This document shows positions 17,761 through 27,112 of a stretch of DNA of 64,000 nt, one piece after another. The DNA comes from Arthrobacter sunyaminii (GTDB lineage: Bacteria; Actinomycetota; Actinomycetes; Actinomycetales; Micrococcaceae): NCBI RefSeq assembly GCF_018866305.1, contig NZ_CP076456.1, positions 2,418,001 through 2,482,000 of the forward strand, written 5' to 3'. The notes beneath the pieces were generated by a model, which made no database searches, was not told the origin of the DNA, and saw only the letters and a program-made list of their open reading frames with translations. Made by a program: the position numbers and the translations under genes. Position 1 is the stretch's first letter, and each line of letters opens with the position of its first letter.

Positions 17761-20700
17761 TTATCCGCTGGAGTTGGGCCCTACCAACCTGCCGCGCTGG
17801 GGACGGGGCAGCGGAAGCGAGGCAGTGTCCGCCAGGTTCCATGCTTCCAGGGCCTGCAGGCTCATGCCGCGCTCCCCTGTGCGGCGGGTCAGCCCCCGGA
17901 TCAGCATCAGCTCGGTGCCGAAAAGGAGCGGACCGGTTTTCTCCTGTGCCTCGGTGAAGAACGTGCAGTCAACGCACCCGGTGCCGTCGTCGAGGCTGAT
18001 GAACACCACCCGGCGGCCGCCGCGCATGGGCGGCGTTTGGGTGGCCACCCGGATGCCGGCCACGAGCACCTCGGAGCCGTTCCGCAGACCGATCAGGTCG
18101 CGGGCCTTGGTGACGCCCAGTTCGGCCAGCAGCGGACCGTAACTGTCGATGAGGTGGGCGCTGACGTCCACGGACAGCAGATCAAGTTCCGTGCGCACCT
18201 TCTCGCGCAGCGTCGGTTCGGGCAGTTCCGGCCGCAGGTTCTCTAGTTCGGTGTCGCCCAGCGGCAGCGCCAGCTGTCCGGGAATGGGATCGTATTTCCG
18301 CGGGGCCGGCCGCGGCGGCGCGGTGTCCAGATGGTGCAGCAGATCAGCGCGGGAGGCGCCGGTTCCGGTCTCCCGGGCCAGCGAATCGAAAGCTCCCAGG
18401 GAGGCCAGGCGCATCAGCGTAGCCCGCCCCACTCTGGCGCGTGCGCGCAGGTCGGCCAGGGAATCGTAGGGCTGGCCGGCGGTGATGCGCCGCAGCTCTG
18501 CCGCCGACAATCCGTAGATCCCGGCCAGGCTCAGCCGGATGCCCAGCTTCGAAGGCCGGGCCGGATGCCCGGGTGTTGCCGGAACCGCCGGCACCCGTTC
18601 CACCCGGTACTGCGCGCCGCTGCGGTTGATGTCCAGCGGCAGGATGGGGATCCCCATCCGCCGGGCCTCCGCCACCAGCAGGCGGCGCGGATACATGCCC
18701 GGATCGTGTTCGAAGATCCCCGCCAGGAAGGCTTCGGGGTGGTGGGTCTTCAGCCACGCGGACTGGTAGGTGGGCACCGCGAAGGCTGCCCCGTGCGCCT
18801 TGCAGAAGCCGAAGCTGCCGAAGGCCTTCAGCGTGCCCCAGACCTTGTCGATGACTTCGGCGCCGTAGCCCCGCTTGGCTGCTTCGGTGCGGAAGAAGTC
18901 TTCCACTGACTTTTCGGCATCCTCGTTGCCCAGCAGCCGGCGCAGTTCGTCGGCCTTGGCCAATCCGCAGCCGGTGAACACGTCAAAGGTGCGCAGCACC
19001 TGTTCATGGAACACCGTCACCCCGTGTGTTTCCGCCAGGACCGGCCGCAGGGCTTCGTGCGGATACACCTCCGGGGACCAGCCGTGCCGGTGTTCCAGGA
19101 ACGGGCGCACCATGTCGGATTTCATGGGTCCGGGCCGGAACAGAGAAATGTCGATGATCAGGTCGTTGAACTCCCGCGGGGCGAGCTTGCCGATCAATTC
19201 CCGCTGTCCCGGGGATTCGATCTGGAAGCATCCCAGCGTGTAGGTGCTGCAGATCAGGTCATACGTGGCCGGGTCGTCCAGGGGGACGGCGTCGAGGTCA
19301 ATGGAGCCGTCCGCCAGCACATAGTCGGGGCCGTTCCCCGCAGGCCCGGCGGGGTGCACCCCGGCGCGGACGGTGTCTTCCTTGGTGGGATGCAGCCTGC
19401 GCACTTCCTGCAGTGCATAGGCCATGGCGCTTTGCATCCGCACCCCCAGCACGTCGAGTTTGAGCATGCCCATGGGATCCATGTCGTGTTTGTCGAACTG
19501 GGACATGGGCAGGCCCAGGCCGGAGGGCTGCACCGGCGTGCGGTCCAGCAGGGAGGTGTCCCCCAGGATCACGCCGCACGGGTGCATGGAAATGTGCCGC
19601 GGCAGCCGGTCCAGGCGTTCGGTCAGGTCCACCAGCAAATCCAGCTGCCGGTTGCCCTGGACCCTTTCGGCGATATCCCGCAGCTCCGGCTTTTCCGCGA
19701 GCGCTTCCCGGAACTTTCGTGCCGAGAAGCGCCACAGCTGTTTGGCCACGGCGCCAATGTCCTCTTCGGCCAGGCCCAGGGCCATGCCGGCGTCGCGCAC
19801 CGCTCCGCGCGCCCGGTAACCGTTCTGCATGCTCATCAGGGTGACCCGTTCGGCGCCGAAGCGTTCAAAGATGCGGTGATAGACGTTGTGCCGCTGGGCA
19901 CTTTCAACGTCTATGTCGATGTCCGGAAGGGTGGAACGGTCCCGGGAGAGGAACCGTTCAAAAATCAGGTCATGGGCCAGCGGGTTCACGTGGCTGATGC
20001 CCAGCAGATAGTTCACCAGTGAGGAGGCTCCCGAGCCCCGGGCTGCGGCACGCACGCCCATGCCGGTGATCATGGCGGAAACCTCGGCGACAGTCAGGAA
20101 GTAGGAGGCGAACCCGAGCCGTTCAATGATGCCCAGTTCATGGGCCAGCCGGTTGCGCAGCCGGGCTTCGGAGGCCGGATCCTGGGCGGGGAACCGGCGG
20201 CCGATGCCGGCTTCGCAGCGGCTTACCAGCTCGGCCATGGGTTCGTTGTTGATGCCGATCACCGAGGCCTCCGGAACCACCGGCTGCTTCCACCCCATGT
20301 CCAGCACCGGATCCATCCGGCAGGCATCGGCGAGCGCCTCGGTGTCCCGGAGCATCCGGGCGGCCCCGGCGGTTCCGTAGCCCGCCTCGTTGCTGATCTC
20401 GCGGGCAAGGGACTTCATCTGCGCGGCGCTCTTCAGCCAGCCCTGTCCGTTGGGCTGCAAATCCGGAAGCCGCCCCATGGAGGTCAGCGCCCGGGCTGCG
20501 TCCAGGACGTCGGCGGTGGCGGCGCCGTCGGCATCCACGTAGCGCACAGCGTTGGTGAGGATGGCCGGCAGCTGCATTTCATCCGCCAGGCGGAGCATGC
20601 GCACGGCGTGGGCCAGGCTGAGGTTGGTCCCCGGGGCGCTGAGGTGGGCCACCACCTCCACGGCCAGTGATGCGCGCGGCAGCGTCTCCTGCCAGCGGCG

Positions 20701-21261
20701 AAAGAGTGTGCGGGCGACGGCGTAGCTGCGGCTGCGCATGGCGGTGCCGACGTCGGAATGCGGTCCCACCAGGACGGTCAGGAGCGGCTCGTGATTAGTG
20801 TCACCGCCGGCTCCGGGGCCGCGGGCACCGGAGCCCCCACCGCCGTCGTCGCCCGCTGCCCGTGACGCCAGCTGCGCCATGGTCACCCCCACCGGTTTGC
20901 TGCCCTTGCGTGCCGCGGACGCTGAGGTGCCGGCGTGTGCATCGGAAATCAGCCGGCACAGCGCGCGGTAGCCGGCTCCCTGCCGACGGCCGCGGGCCAG
21001 GACCACAACTCTTCCGGTGACCGGCCGGGCACCGGAAGCATCCGGCTCCCCCAGCACCGCCAGATCCACCCCCACGATCGGATCAATGCCGGCGTCCATG
21101 CAGGCGCGCAGGTGCTTGACCGTTCCGTACAGTCCGTCACGGTCGGTGCAGGCGAGCGCGTCTGCACCGTCGGCCGCAGCGGCCTGCGCCATTTCCTCCG
21201 GCCAGGACACTCCGTAGTGGGCGCTGAAGGCGGTGGCGGCATGCAGATGGGTGAAGCTCAT
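17761..21261 (-). CDS. dnaE2: Error-prone DNA polymerase III alpha subunit DnaE2
   Basis: A 1,166-aa C-family polymerase of the DnaE2/ImuC type, used in SOS-induced translesion synthesis. Domains in order are PHP (starting FTHLHAATAFSAHYGVSW), palm with the catalytic acidic motif PDIDIDVES, thumb/fingers (FGSFGFCKAHGAAFAV), helix-hairpin-helix and a C-terminal OB-fold (LVAGIRVATQTPPMRGGRRV). It lacks the C-terminal tau-binding extension expected of DnaE1. A DUF6504 gene lies 12 bases upstream, and a near-perfect LexA box precedes both. No imuA/imuB genes are adjacent. Confidence 0.95.
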   Translation of the reverse strand: MSFTHLHAATAFSAHYGVSWPEEMAQAAAADGADALACTDRDGLYGTVKHLRACMDAGIDPIVGVDLAVLGEPDASGARPVTGRVVVLARGRRQGAGYRALCRLISDAHAGTSASAARKGSKPVGVTMAQLASRAAGDDGGGGSGARGPGAGGDTNHEPLLTVLVGPHSDVGTAMRSRSYAVARTLFRRWQETLPRASLAVEVVAHLSAPGTNLSLAHAVRMLRLADEMQLPAILTNAVRYVDADGAATADVLDAARALTSMGRLPDLQPNGQGWLKSAAQMKSLAREISNEAGYGTAGAARMLRDTEALADACRMDPVLDMGWKQPVVPEASVIGINNEPMAELVSRCEAGIGRRFPAQDPASEARLRNRLAHELGIIERLGFASYFLTVAEVSAMITGMGVRAAARGSGASSLVNYLLGISHVNPLAHDLIFERFLSRDRSTLPDIDIDVESAQRHNVYHRIFERFGAERVTLMSMQNGYRARGAVRDAGMALGLAEEDIGAVAKQLWRFSARKFREALAEKPELRDIAERVQGNRQLDLLVDLTERLDRLPRHISMHPCGVILGDTSLLDRTPVQPSGLGLPMSQFDKHDMDPMGMLKLDVLGVRMQSAMAYALQEVRRLHPTKEDTVRAGVHPAGPAGNGPDYVLADGSIDLDAVPLDDPATYDLICSTYTLGCFQIESPGQRELIGKLAPREFNDLIIDISLFRPGPMKSDMVRPFLEHRHGWSPEVYPHEALRPVLAETHGVTVFHEQVLRTFDVFTGCGLAKADELRRLLGNEDAEKSVEDFFRTEAAKRGYGAEVIDKVWGTLKAFGSFGFCKAHGAAFAVPTYQSAWLKTHHPEAFLAGIFEHDPGMYPRRLLVAEARRMGIPILPLDINRSGAQYRVERVPAVPATPGHPARPSKLGIRLSLAGIYGLSAAELRRITAGQPYDSLADLRARARVGRATLMRLASLGAFDSLARETGTGASRADLLHHLDTAPPRPAPRKYDPIPGQLALPLGDTELENLRPELPEPTLREKVRTELDLLSVDVSAHLIDSYGPLLAELGVTKARDLIGLRNGSEVLVAGIRVATQTPPMRGGRRVVFISLDDGTGCVDCTFFTEAQEKTGPLLFGTELMLIRGLTRRTGERGMSLQALEAWNLADTASLPLPRPQRGRLVGPNSSG

Positions 21262-21273
21262 ATCCGGCAGTTC

Positions 21274-21585
21274 CTAGGCGCTTTCCCGCAGGGCGTCATG
21301 GATACGGATCAGGCGCCAGCGGCCGGAGCTGATGTCATGCGAGAGATCCAGGGTGCGCAGCGGCGAACGCGGGGTCAGCCGGGCCTGTACCCGCCAGATC
21401 TCCGAATCCACCAGCCCCGGACCGCGTCCGCGTTCCGCCCGGGCTTCCTCATCCCACCAGTTCCGGCGCTCATACCAGCGCACGGGATCCGCTGCCACCT
21501 TGTAGGTGCGGCCGCTCCAGACAAGCCGAAGCGGCTGGCCGGCGGGTGAGCACACCACCTCTACCGCCTCACTGAAGACACCCAT
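21274..21585 (-). CDS. DUF6504 family protein, DnaE2-associated
   Basis: A 103-aa protein matching the DUF6504 pattern: EAVEVVCSPAGQPLRLVW, then RTYKVAADPVRWYERRNWWDEE and a C-terminal strand region WRLIRIHD. Members are commonly found with ImuB and DnaE2 in actinobacterial mutasome loci; their role is not established. The ATG at 21585 follows GGGAGGAAG with good spacing. It is the first gene after the LexA box, with dnaE2 12 bases downstream. Confidence 0.85.
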   Translation of the reverse strand: MGVFSEAVEVVCSPAGQPLRLVWSGRTYKVAADPVRWYERRNWWDEEARAERGRGPGLVDSEIWRVQARLTPRSPLRTLDLSHDISSGRWRLIRIHDALRESA

Positions 21586-21665
21586 TCCAGCTTCCTCCCA
21601 GCCGCAGGCGTGCCCGCACCCAAGCCGTCGCGGCGGCCAAAATTGGTTTGTGGACAGCAACTAAT

Positions 21666-21681
21666 TCGAACATATGTTCTA
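21666..21681. promoter_or_regulatory. LexA (SOS) box controlling DUF6504-dnaE2
   Basis: TCGAACATATGTTCTA differs by one base from the palindromic actinobacterial SOS box TCGAACATATGTTCGA. It lies 80 bases upstream of the DUF6504 start, in the right position to repress the DUF6504-dnaE2 unit until DNA damage inactivates LexA. Confidence 0.9.
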
Positions 21682-21749
21682 ACAGTTTCCAGTGTACGGC
21701 CATCATCTGACAATCGGCACTCCCGCCGCCGGATTCCTCCGCGGACGCC

Positions 21750-23399
21750 CTAAACTTCCTCCCCCGCTTCCGTCCGGACCGCGGTGGACAGCGGGGTCTC
21801 CCGGATAAACAGGCACAGCACCAGGGCTACTGCGACAATGGGCACACTGAGCAGGAAGATCGGCGGCAGCGCGTGCCCAAAGGCCGCGCCGATGAAATCC
21901 TGCACCGGCGCCGGCAGACCCCGCAGCGTCGTCGGGCTCAGGGAATTGATGTCCCCGCCCACCGCTGCCCCCGCCCCCTGCGGCGCCGCGGCAATCTCAT
22001 TGCCCAGGCGGTGGATGAAGATGGAGCCGAACAGCGCAATACCAAAAGAGGCACCGATCTGCCGGAAATAGTTCGCCGCGGAAATTGCAGCCCCCATGTC
22101 CCTGCCGGGGACGCTGTTCTGCACAATCAGCACCAGGTTCTGCATCAGCATTCCAATGCCCAGGCCCATCACCAGCATCCCGAGCGCCGTGAAGCTGTAC
22201 GGCGTGGTGTCGGAAATCCGGGACAGCAGCACCAGGCCCGCAATGATCACCGCGCAGCCCAGGATCGGATAGATCTTGTACTTTCCCGTGCGGGAAATCA
22301 GCTGGCCGGTGCCGATGGAGGTGAGCAGCAGCCCGCCCATCATCGGCAGCATCATCAGTCCGGATTCGGTGGCAGTGGCCCGGTTGACCATCTGCAGGAA
22401 GGTGGGCAGGTAGGAAATGGTGGAGAACATGGCGATGCCCACGGAGATGCCCACCAGCACGGGCAGCAGGAAGTTACGGTTGCGGAACAGGCCCAGCGGC
22501 ATGATCGGCTCCCGGGACTTCAGCTCCACCCGCACAAATGCCGCACCCGCAGCCAGGGTCAATGCGGCCAGAGCCAGGATCTGCGGACTTGACCAGGCAT
22601 AGGTGGTGCCCGCCCACGTGGTGAGCATGATCAGGGCGGCGCTCGCAACGGCCAGCAAGGCAGCGCCGGCGTAGTCCAGCCGCGGGCGGGCTCCCTGGGG
22701 TTTGGCCAGCTGCAGGGAGGTGATGACGACGGCGAGCGCCACCGCTCCGATGGGCAGGTTGATGTAGAAGACCCACCGCCAGGACCAGGCATCGGTGATC
22801 CAGCCGCCCAGCAGCGGTCCGCACACGGAGGCAAGTCCGAAGGCTGCTCCGATCAGTCCCATGTACTTGCCGCGCTCGCGCGGAGAGACGAGGTCTCCCA
22901 GGATGGCCTGCGCGCCGATCATCAGTCCGCCGCCGCCGAGGCCCTGCAGTGCACGGAAGCCGATCAGCTGACCCATGTCCTGCGCCAGCCCGGACAGCAT
23001 GGAGCCGACCAGGAACACCACAATGGCGAAAATGAAGATGCTCTTGCGGCCAAACAGATCGCCGAGTTTTCCGTAGATCGGCAGGCCGATGGTTGCTGCC
23101 AGGATGTAGGCAGTGACCACCCAGGACAGGTGCTCGAGCCCGTTGAGGTCCCCCACGATGGTGGGCAGCGCGGTCGCCACGATGGTCTGGTCCAGGGCTG
23201 CCAGCAGCACGGACAGCACCAGCCCGGTGAAGACCAGGGGCAGGTTCCGTTTGGGCATCGCCGCCGGCGCGGCCTCCTCCCGGTGCCGCCCGTGCTTTCG
23301 CGTACCCTGCAGCTGCCTACCCGGCGCAGGCCCCGGATTGCCGGGAACCAATGCTGCCGGGCTCGCGGCGATCCGTGGTGAAAGTGCTTTGTGGGACAT
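21750..23399 (-). CDS. DHA2-family MFS drug efflux transporter (copy 1)
   Basis: A 549-aa, 14-TM major facilitator of the EmrB/QacA (DHA2) family, a proton-driven multidrug exporter. Seen are the motif LDQTIVATALPTIVGDL in TM1, motif A GKLGDLFGRK in the TM2-3 loop, and a motif C-like GPLLGGWITD. About 45 mostly polar N-terminal residues precede TM1. It is very similar along its whole length to the neighbouring upstream gene, indicating tandem duplication. No linked TetR/MarR regulator is visible. Confidence 0.92.
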   Translation of the reverse strand: MSHKALSPRIAASPAALVPGNPGPAPGRQLQGTRKHGRHREEAAPAAMPKRNLPLVFTGLVLSVLLAALDQTIVATALPTIVGDLNGLEHLSWVVTAYILAATIGLPIYGKLGDLFGRKSIFIFAIVVFLVGSMLSGLAQDMGQLIGFRALQGLGGGGLMIGAQAILGDLVSPRERGKYMGLIGAAFGLASVCGPLLGGWITDAWSWRWVFYINLPIGAVALAVVITSLQLAKPQGARPRLDYAGAALLAVASAALIMLTTWAGTTYAWSSPQILALAALTLAAGAAFVRVELKSREPIMPLGLFRNRNFLLPVLVGISVGIAMFSTISYLPTFLQMVNRATATESGLMMLPMMGGLLLTSIGTGQLISRTGKYKIYPILGCAVIIAGLVLLSRISDTTPYSFTALGMLVMGLGIGMLMQNLVLIVQNSVPGRDMGAAISAANYFRQIGASFGIALFGSIFIHRLGNEIAAAPQGAGAAVGGDINSLSPTTLRGLPAPVQDFIGAAFGHALPPIFLLSVPIVAVALVLCLFIRETPLSTAVRTEAGEEV

Positions 23400-23443
23400 G
23401 TGGTGCGGTCTCCTAGCCGGTGGTGCCTGATGCCGGTTAACGC

Positions 23444-25165
23444 TTACCTGGCGGTTGGTTCCTGCTCCGCATCTCCGAGGTGCACCCGCGCGGTCTCGGA
23501 CAGCGGAATCTGTTTGATGAACAGGGTCATGATCAGGCCGGCGCCCAACGCCGGAATGCCGAGCAGGAAAATTGGCGGCAGGGCATCCCCGAAGGCCTGG
23601 GCAATAAAGTCCCGCACCGGCGCGGGCAGCATTTTCAGTTCGGACGGACTGATCGAATTCACTCCGTTGCGGAGCACACCCGCAGCCTGGGCGGGGGCGT
23701 CCCCCACCTGGTCATTCAGCCGCTTGATAAAGAAGGAGCCGAACACCGCGATCCCCAGCGAACCTCCCATCTGCCGGAAATAGTTGGCGGAGGATACGCC
23801 GGTGCCCATGTTCTGCGCGGGGACGCTGTTCTGCACGATCAGCACCAGGTTCTGCATCAGTGCTCCGATGCCCAGGCCCAGCACAAACATGCCCAGCGCC
23901 GTGAACCAGTAGGGCGTGGTGTTGGAAATCCGGGAGAGCAGCAGCAGCCCTATGATCATCACGGCCGCGCCGAGGATGGGATAGATCTTGTACTTTCCGG
24001 TACGGGAAATCAGCTGCCCGGTGCCGATCGAGGTAATCAGCACGCCGGCGGTCATGGGCAGCATCATCAGTCCGGACATGGTGGCTGAGGCGCCGTTGAC
24101 CATCTGCAGGAAGGTGGGCAGGTAGGAAATGCTGCCGAACATGGCCAGCCCCACGGACAGGCCCACCAGGGTGCAGACGAGGAAATTCCGGTTCCGGAAG
24201 AGCTGCAGCGGCAGAATCGGCTCAGCGGTACGCAGTTCCACGGGGATGAAGACTGCAATGCCGGCGACGGCGGCTGCTCCCAGCCAGAGGATGGTCGGGG
24301 ACGTCCAGGCATAGGTGGTTCCGCCCCAGCTGGTCAGCATCACCAGCGCGGCGCTGATGACGGCCAGAAGGACGGCGCCCACGTAGTCCAGTGGAGGGCG
24401 GGGTCCGGACCTGGTCGGCAGGTGCAGGGAGGTGATGATCACGGCCAGTGCGATCAGGCCCAGCGGAAGGTTGATGTAGAAAATCCACCGCCAGGACCAG
24501 TACTCGGTTAAATAGCCTCCCAGCAGCGGGCCGCTCACCGATGCCAGCCCGAAGGCGGCGCCGATCAGCCCCATGTACCGGCCGCGGTCGCGGGCGGAGA
24601 CAATGTCACCGATGATGGCCTGTGCGCCGATGATCAGCCCGCCGCCGCCCACCCCCTGGATGGCCCGGTAGGTGATCAGCTCGGTCATGCTGTGCGCCTG
24701 CCCGGACAGGGCGGAGCCGGCCAGGAACACCGCAATGGCAAAGACGAAGATGTTCTTGCGTCCCAGCAGGTCGCCGAGTTTGCCGTAGATCGGCAGTCCG
24801 ATGGTGGAGGTGAGCAGATAGGCCGTAATCACCCAGGACAGGTGGTCCAGGCCCTGGAGGTCTCCCACAATGGTGGGCAGCGCCGTGGACACAATGGTCT
24901 GGTCCAGGGCCGAAATCAGCACGGCCAGGATCAACCCGGCGAAGACCAGCCCTGTTTGCCGCCGCGCGTGCGGTGCCGGAGCACCGTCGCCGGGGCCGGC
25001 GGGCGGTCCGCCGCGCCGGCCCCGGGGAGTTGCGCTGGCGGGTGCGTTTGGCGCAGCGGGTGGGGAGGCCAGCAGATGGGACGATGCCGGTGAACCCAGA
25101 TCGGTGGCCGCGCGCGATACGGGGTGGGTGGCTTCTGCGCCGTGGGCGGTAAATTTGGCGGCCAT
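23444..25165 (-). CDS. DHA2-family MFS drug efflux transporter (copy 2)
   Basis: A 573-aa, 14-TM DHA2 transporter and paralog of the gene 44 bases downstream. Both share LDQTIV(A/S)TALPTIVGDL, GLPIYGKLGDL, GRYMGLIGAAFGLAS-type loops and GQLISRTGKYKIYPILG. The ATG at 25165 follows AAGGAG at five bases; the longer frame is unlikely. The N-terminal extension is about 80 residues, rich in Ala/Pro/Gly and different from copy 1. The substrate is unknown; related pumps export dyes, antiseptics and antibiotics. Confidence 0.92.
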   Translation of the reverse strand: MAAKFTAHGAEATHPVSRAATDLGSPASSHLLASPPAAPNAPASATPRGRRGGPPAGPGDGAPAPHARRQTGLVFAGLILAVLISALDQTIVSTALPTIVGDLQGLDHLSWVITAYLLTSTIGLPIYGKLGDLLGRKNIFVFAIAVFLAGSALSGQAHSMTELITYRAIQGVGGGGLIIGAQAIIGDIVSARDRGRYMGLIGAAFGLASVSGPLLGGYLTEYWSWRWIFYINLPLGLIALAVIITSLHLPTRSGPRPPLDYVGAVLLAVISAALVMLTSWGGTTYAWTSPTILWLGAAAVAGIAVFIPVELRTAEPILPLQLFRNRNFLVCTLVGLSVGLAMFGSISYLPTFLQMVNGASATMSGLMMLPMTAGVLITSIGTGQLISRTGKYKIYPILGAAVMIIGLLLLSRISNTTPYWFTALGMFVLGLGIGALMQNLVLIVQNSVPAQNMGTGVSSANYFRQMGGSLGIAVFGSFFIKRLNDQVGDAPAQAAGVLRNGVNSISPSELKMLPAPVRDFIAQAFGDALPPIFLLGIPALGAGLIMTLFIKQIPLSETARVHLGDAEQEPTAR

Positions 25166-25400
25166 TGACGCTCCTTGGGAGTTCGTCCTGAATAGTGCCG
25201 GACCAGACAGCACTTTCCATTCGACGCCCGGCATCCTGCCAAGTCAACGGTCCGTGCGGCGGGCGGCACGTTGCACGGCCAGTGGCGCTCCTTGGGCCTT
25301 CCGGCGTTGTTCCGCCCGTGCCGCAGGCGCAAACTGGCACTACCGCCGACCGGCTATGAACGAAACCGCACGGGATCCGCCAATTCTCTCGGGGCAGGCC

Positions 25401-26441
25401 ATGAACCACACCATCAGCATCATTTTTCGCGCCATACCGCTTCTGATGGGCGCTGTTTGCCTGTCCTACGGCCTCTACATCCTGGCCGGGCGGGACGATG
25501 CCGATCACTTTGTCGCAGGACACGTCAACGTGGGGCTGACCGCCATCTGTTATGCACTGTTCACGACGGCGGCCACTATCATCAGACAGCTCATCGACCG
25601 CTACGGACGCGTCTGGGGAATCGTCCTGCCGCTCTCCGGCTATGTGGTTGCCGCCGCCGCCGTCATTTGGGGCATCGTTCTGGCCACCCGGGACAACACC
25701 GCGCAGAACCTCACGGCGGGCTTCGTTGTGATTGGCGTTGGCCTGGTCGCCGCGTGCGTCAGCACCGTTGCCGCCGCATCCACAAAGTTCACGCTGATTC
25801 AGTCAGCACAGTTGCTCAATCCTCTGGACGGCCCGCCGGAGGGCGCCCACTCCCGCACCGTCGGCGCCGTCATGATCACGGTTCCGGCGGCGGCCGCCGT
25901 CGTCGGCTTCTGTCTTGCGACCGGACTGTTGGTACGCGGAGACACTCCCGGGTTCGTTGCCGGCCACGTTCTGATCGGTCTTTCAGCGATCTGCACGGCG
26001 CTGATCGCCCTTGTCGCGAGCATCGTGCGCCAGGTGCGCAACGCCTTCAGCGACGGCGAGCGTTTCGCCTGGGCCTGGCTGGTCGGGGCCGCGGGCACGG
26101 TCAACGCAGTGCTCGGACTATTCGTGCTGTTCAGCTCCAGCGAGCCCTATCGGCTGGCTCCGGGGTGTGTGCTGATCGGCCTCGGACTGATCTGCTTCAG
26201 CATCCTGTCGAAAGTGCTGCTGCTGGCCCTCGTTTGGCGCCGCACGTTTGCCCTGGCCAACCGCATCCCGCTCATGCCCATCGGAACAGCCCTGACCTGT
26301 CTGTTCTTCGCCGCGTTCCTCTTTGAAGCCGCAGACACCCAGCCGGCGTTCTTTGTCGGCGCGCACGTGCTGGTTGGACTCGGAGCCATCTGCTTTACGC
26401 TCTTCTCCATCGTGTCGATCCTTGAAGAGGGAACCTCGTAG
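25401..26441 (+). CDS. DUF2776 (YhiM-type) inner membrane protein
   Basis: A 346-aa polytopic membrane protein resembling E. coli YhiM, linked to acid resistance: IPLLMGAVCLSYG, FVAGHV, LVWRRTFALANRIPLMP and the ending CFTLFSIVSILEEG are all YhiM-like. About ten TM segments are arranged as five repeats. Each repeat carries a GHV-x2-GL-x-AIC-type motif, at residues 37-50, 105-120, 185-198, 253-266 and 317-331. Upstream in-frame codons run into the divergent transporter gene, so ATG 25401 is chosen. It converges with the DUF2087 gene. Confidence 0.85.
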   Translation: MNHTISIIFRAIPLLMGAVCLSYGLYILAGRDDADHFVAGHVNVGLTAICYALFTTAATIIRQLIDRYGRVWGIVLPLSGYVVAAAAVIWGIVLATRDNTAQNLTAGFVVIGVGLVAACVSTVAAASTKFTLIQSAQLLNPLDGPPEGAHSRTVGAVMITVPAAAAVVGFCLATGLLVRGDTPGFVAGHVLIGLSAICTALIALVASIVRQVRNAFSDGERFAWAWLVGAAGTVNAVLGLFVLFSSSEPYRLAPGCVLIGLGLICFSILSKVLLLALVWRRTFALANRIPLMPIGTALTCLFFAAFLFEAADTQPAFFVGAHVLVGLGAICFTLFSIVSILEEGTS

Positions 26442-26453
26442 CAGCAAGTTGCA

Positions 26454-27017
26454 CTAAGCAAATTCCATGCCGTCCGCCGGGCGCGGACTTGCCAGCCAGT
26501 AACGCGATCCCTCCGGATTGCGCAGGACGATCCCCTCATCCACCAGGTAGCGGCGAACGGCGGCGGGATCGGTGGAATAACCGCCCAGACGGCCGGTGAT
26601 TTCCCGTTCAGTCAGGACGGGAACCTCTCCCGGGGGTGCCGGAACGGTTTCGAAGACGTGGCCGGCAACGTAGTGGAGCAACTCCAGCCGGTCGGCCTGC
26701 CGCCGGGGATACGAAGAGATTTTTCCGTTCACGAGGAACCTGCGCACCGAGGTATCCGGTGCTTCCTTGCCGCTGGCCAGCAACCGGGCAAACACACCGC
26801 CTGCGGGATGGACATCGCACGCGCCGGAGGTAACCAGGCCGGCCTTTTGCAGTACGGCCAGCGATTTGCGTTCCTTGGGGTCCAGGTCCTGGCCGTCAAG
26901 GGGTGCACCCCGCTCGGCAGCCGTGACTATTCGTGCATAGAGCCGCAGCCGGCGCTCATCCGCGAGCGCAGCAGCGATGGTCCGCCATTGTTCCGGTGCG
27001 GTCTGTTCCTGGTCCAT
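26454..27017 (-). CDS. DUF2087 domain protein, probable regulator
   Basis: A 187-aa protein. The N-terminal region (about 5-75: EQWRTIAAALADERRLRLYARIV) resembles a winged-helix ArsR-like fold. The C-terminal DUF2087 domain is clear: FLVNGKISSYPRRQADR, then LTEREITGRLGGYSTDPAAVRRYLVDEGIVLR and a final RYWLA. Proteins with this pairing are thought to be transcriptional regulators. The ATG at 27017 is preceded by GGGGGAG. No operator or partner gene is evident. Confidence 0.8.
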   Translation of the reverse strand: MDQEQTAPEQWRTIAAALADERRLRLYARIVTAAERGAPLDGQDLDPKERKSLAVLQKAGLVTSGACDVHPAGGVFARLLASGKEAPDTSVRRFLVNGKISSYPRRQADRLELLHYVAGHVFETVPAPPGEVPVLTEREITGRLGGYSTDPAAVRRYLVDEGIVLRNPEGSRYWLASPRPADGMEFA

Positions 27018-27112
27018 ATCTGCTTCTCCCCCTGGCTGCTGTCCCGGTGCGGGGCACCTATGACGTGTGAGTACCGTACCCCACACCTGCAATCCGGCAT
27101 CCCGCCCGTCAG

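Noticed and set aside
24870..25400. Upstream in-frame extension of the DUF2776 gene
   Set aside because: It runs through the 5' end of the DHA2 transporter on the other strand and has no similarity to the YhiM N-terminus.
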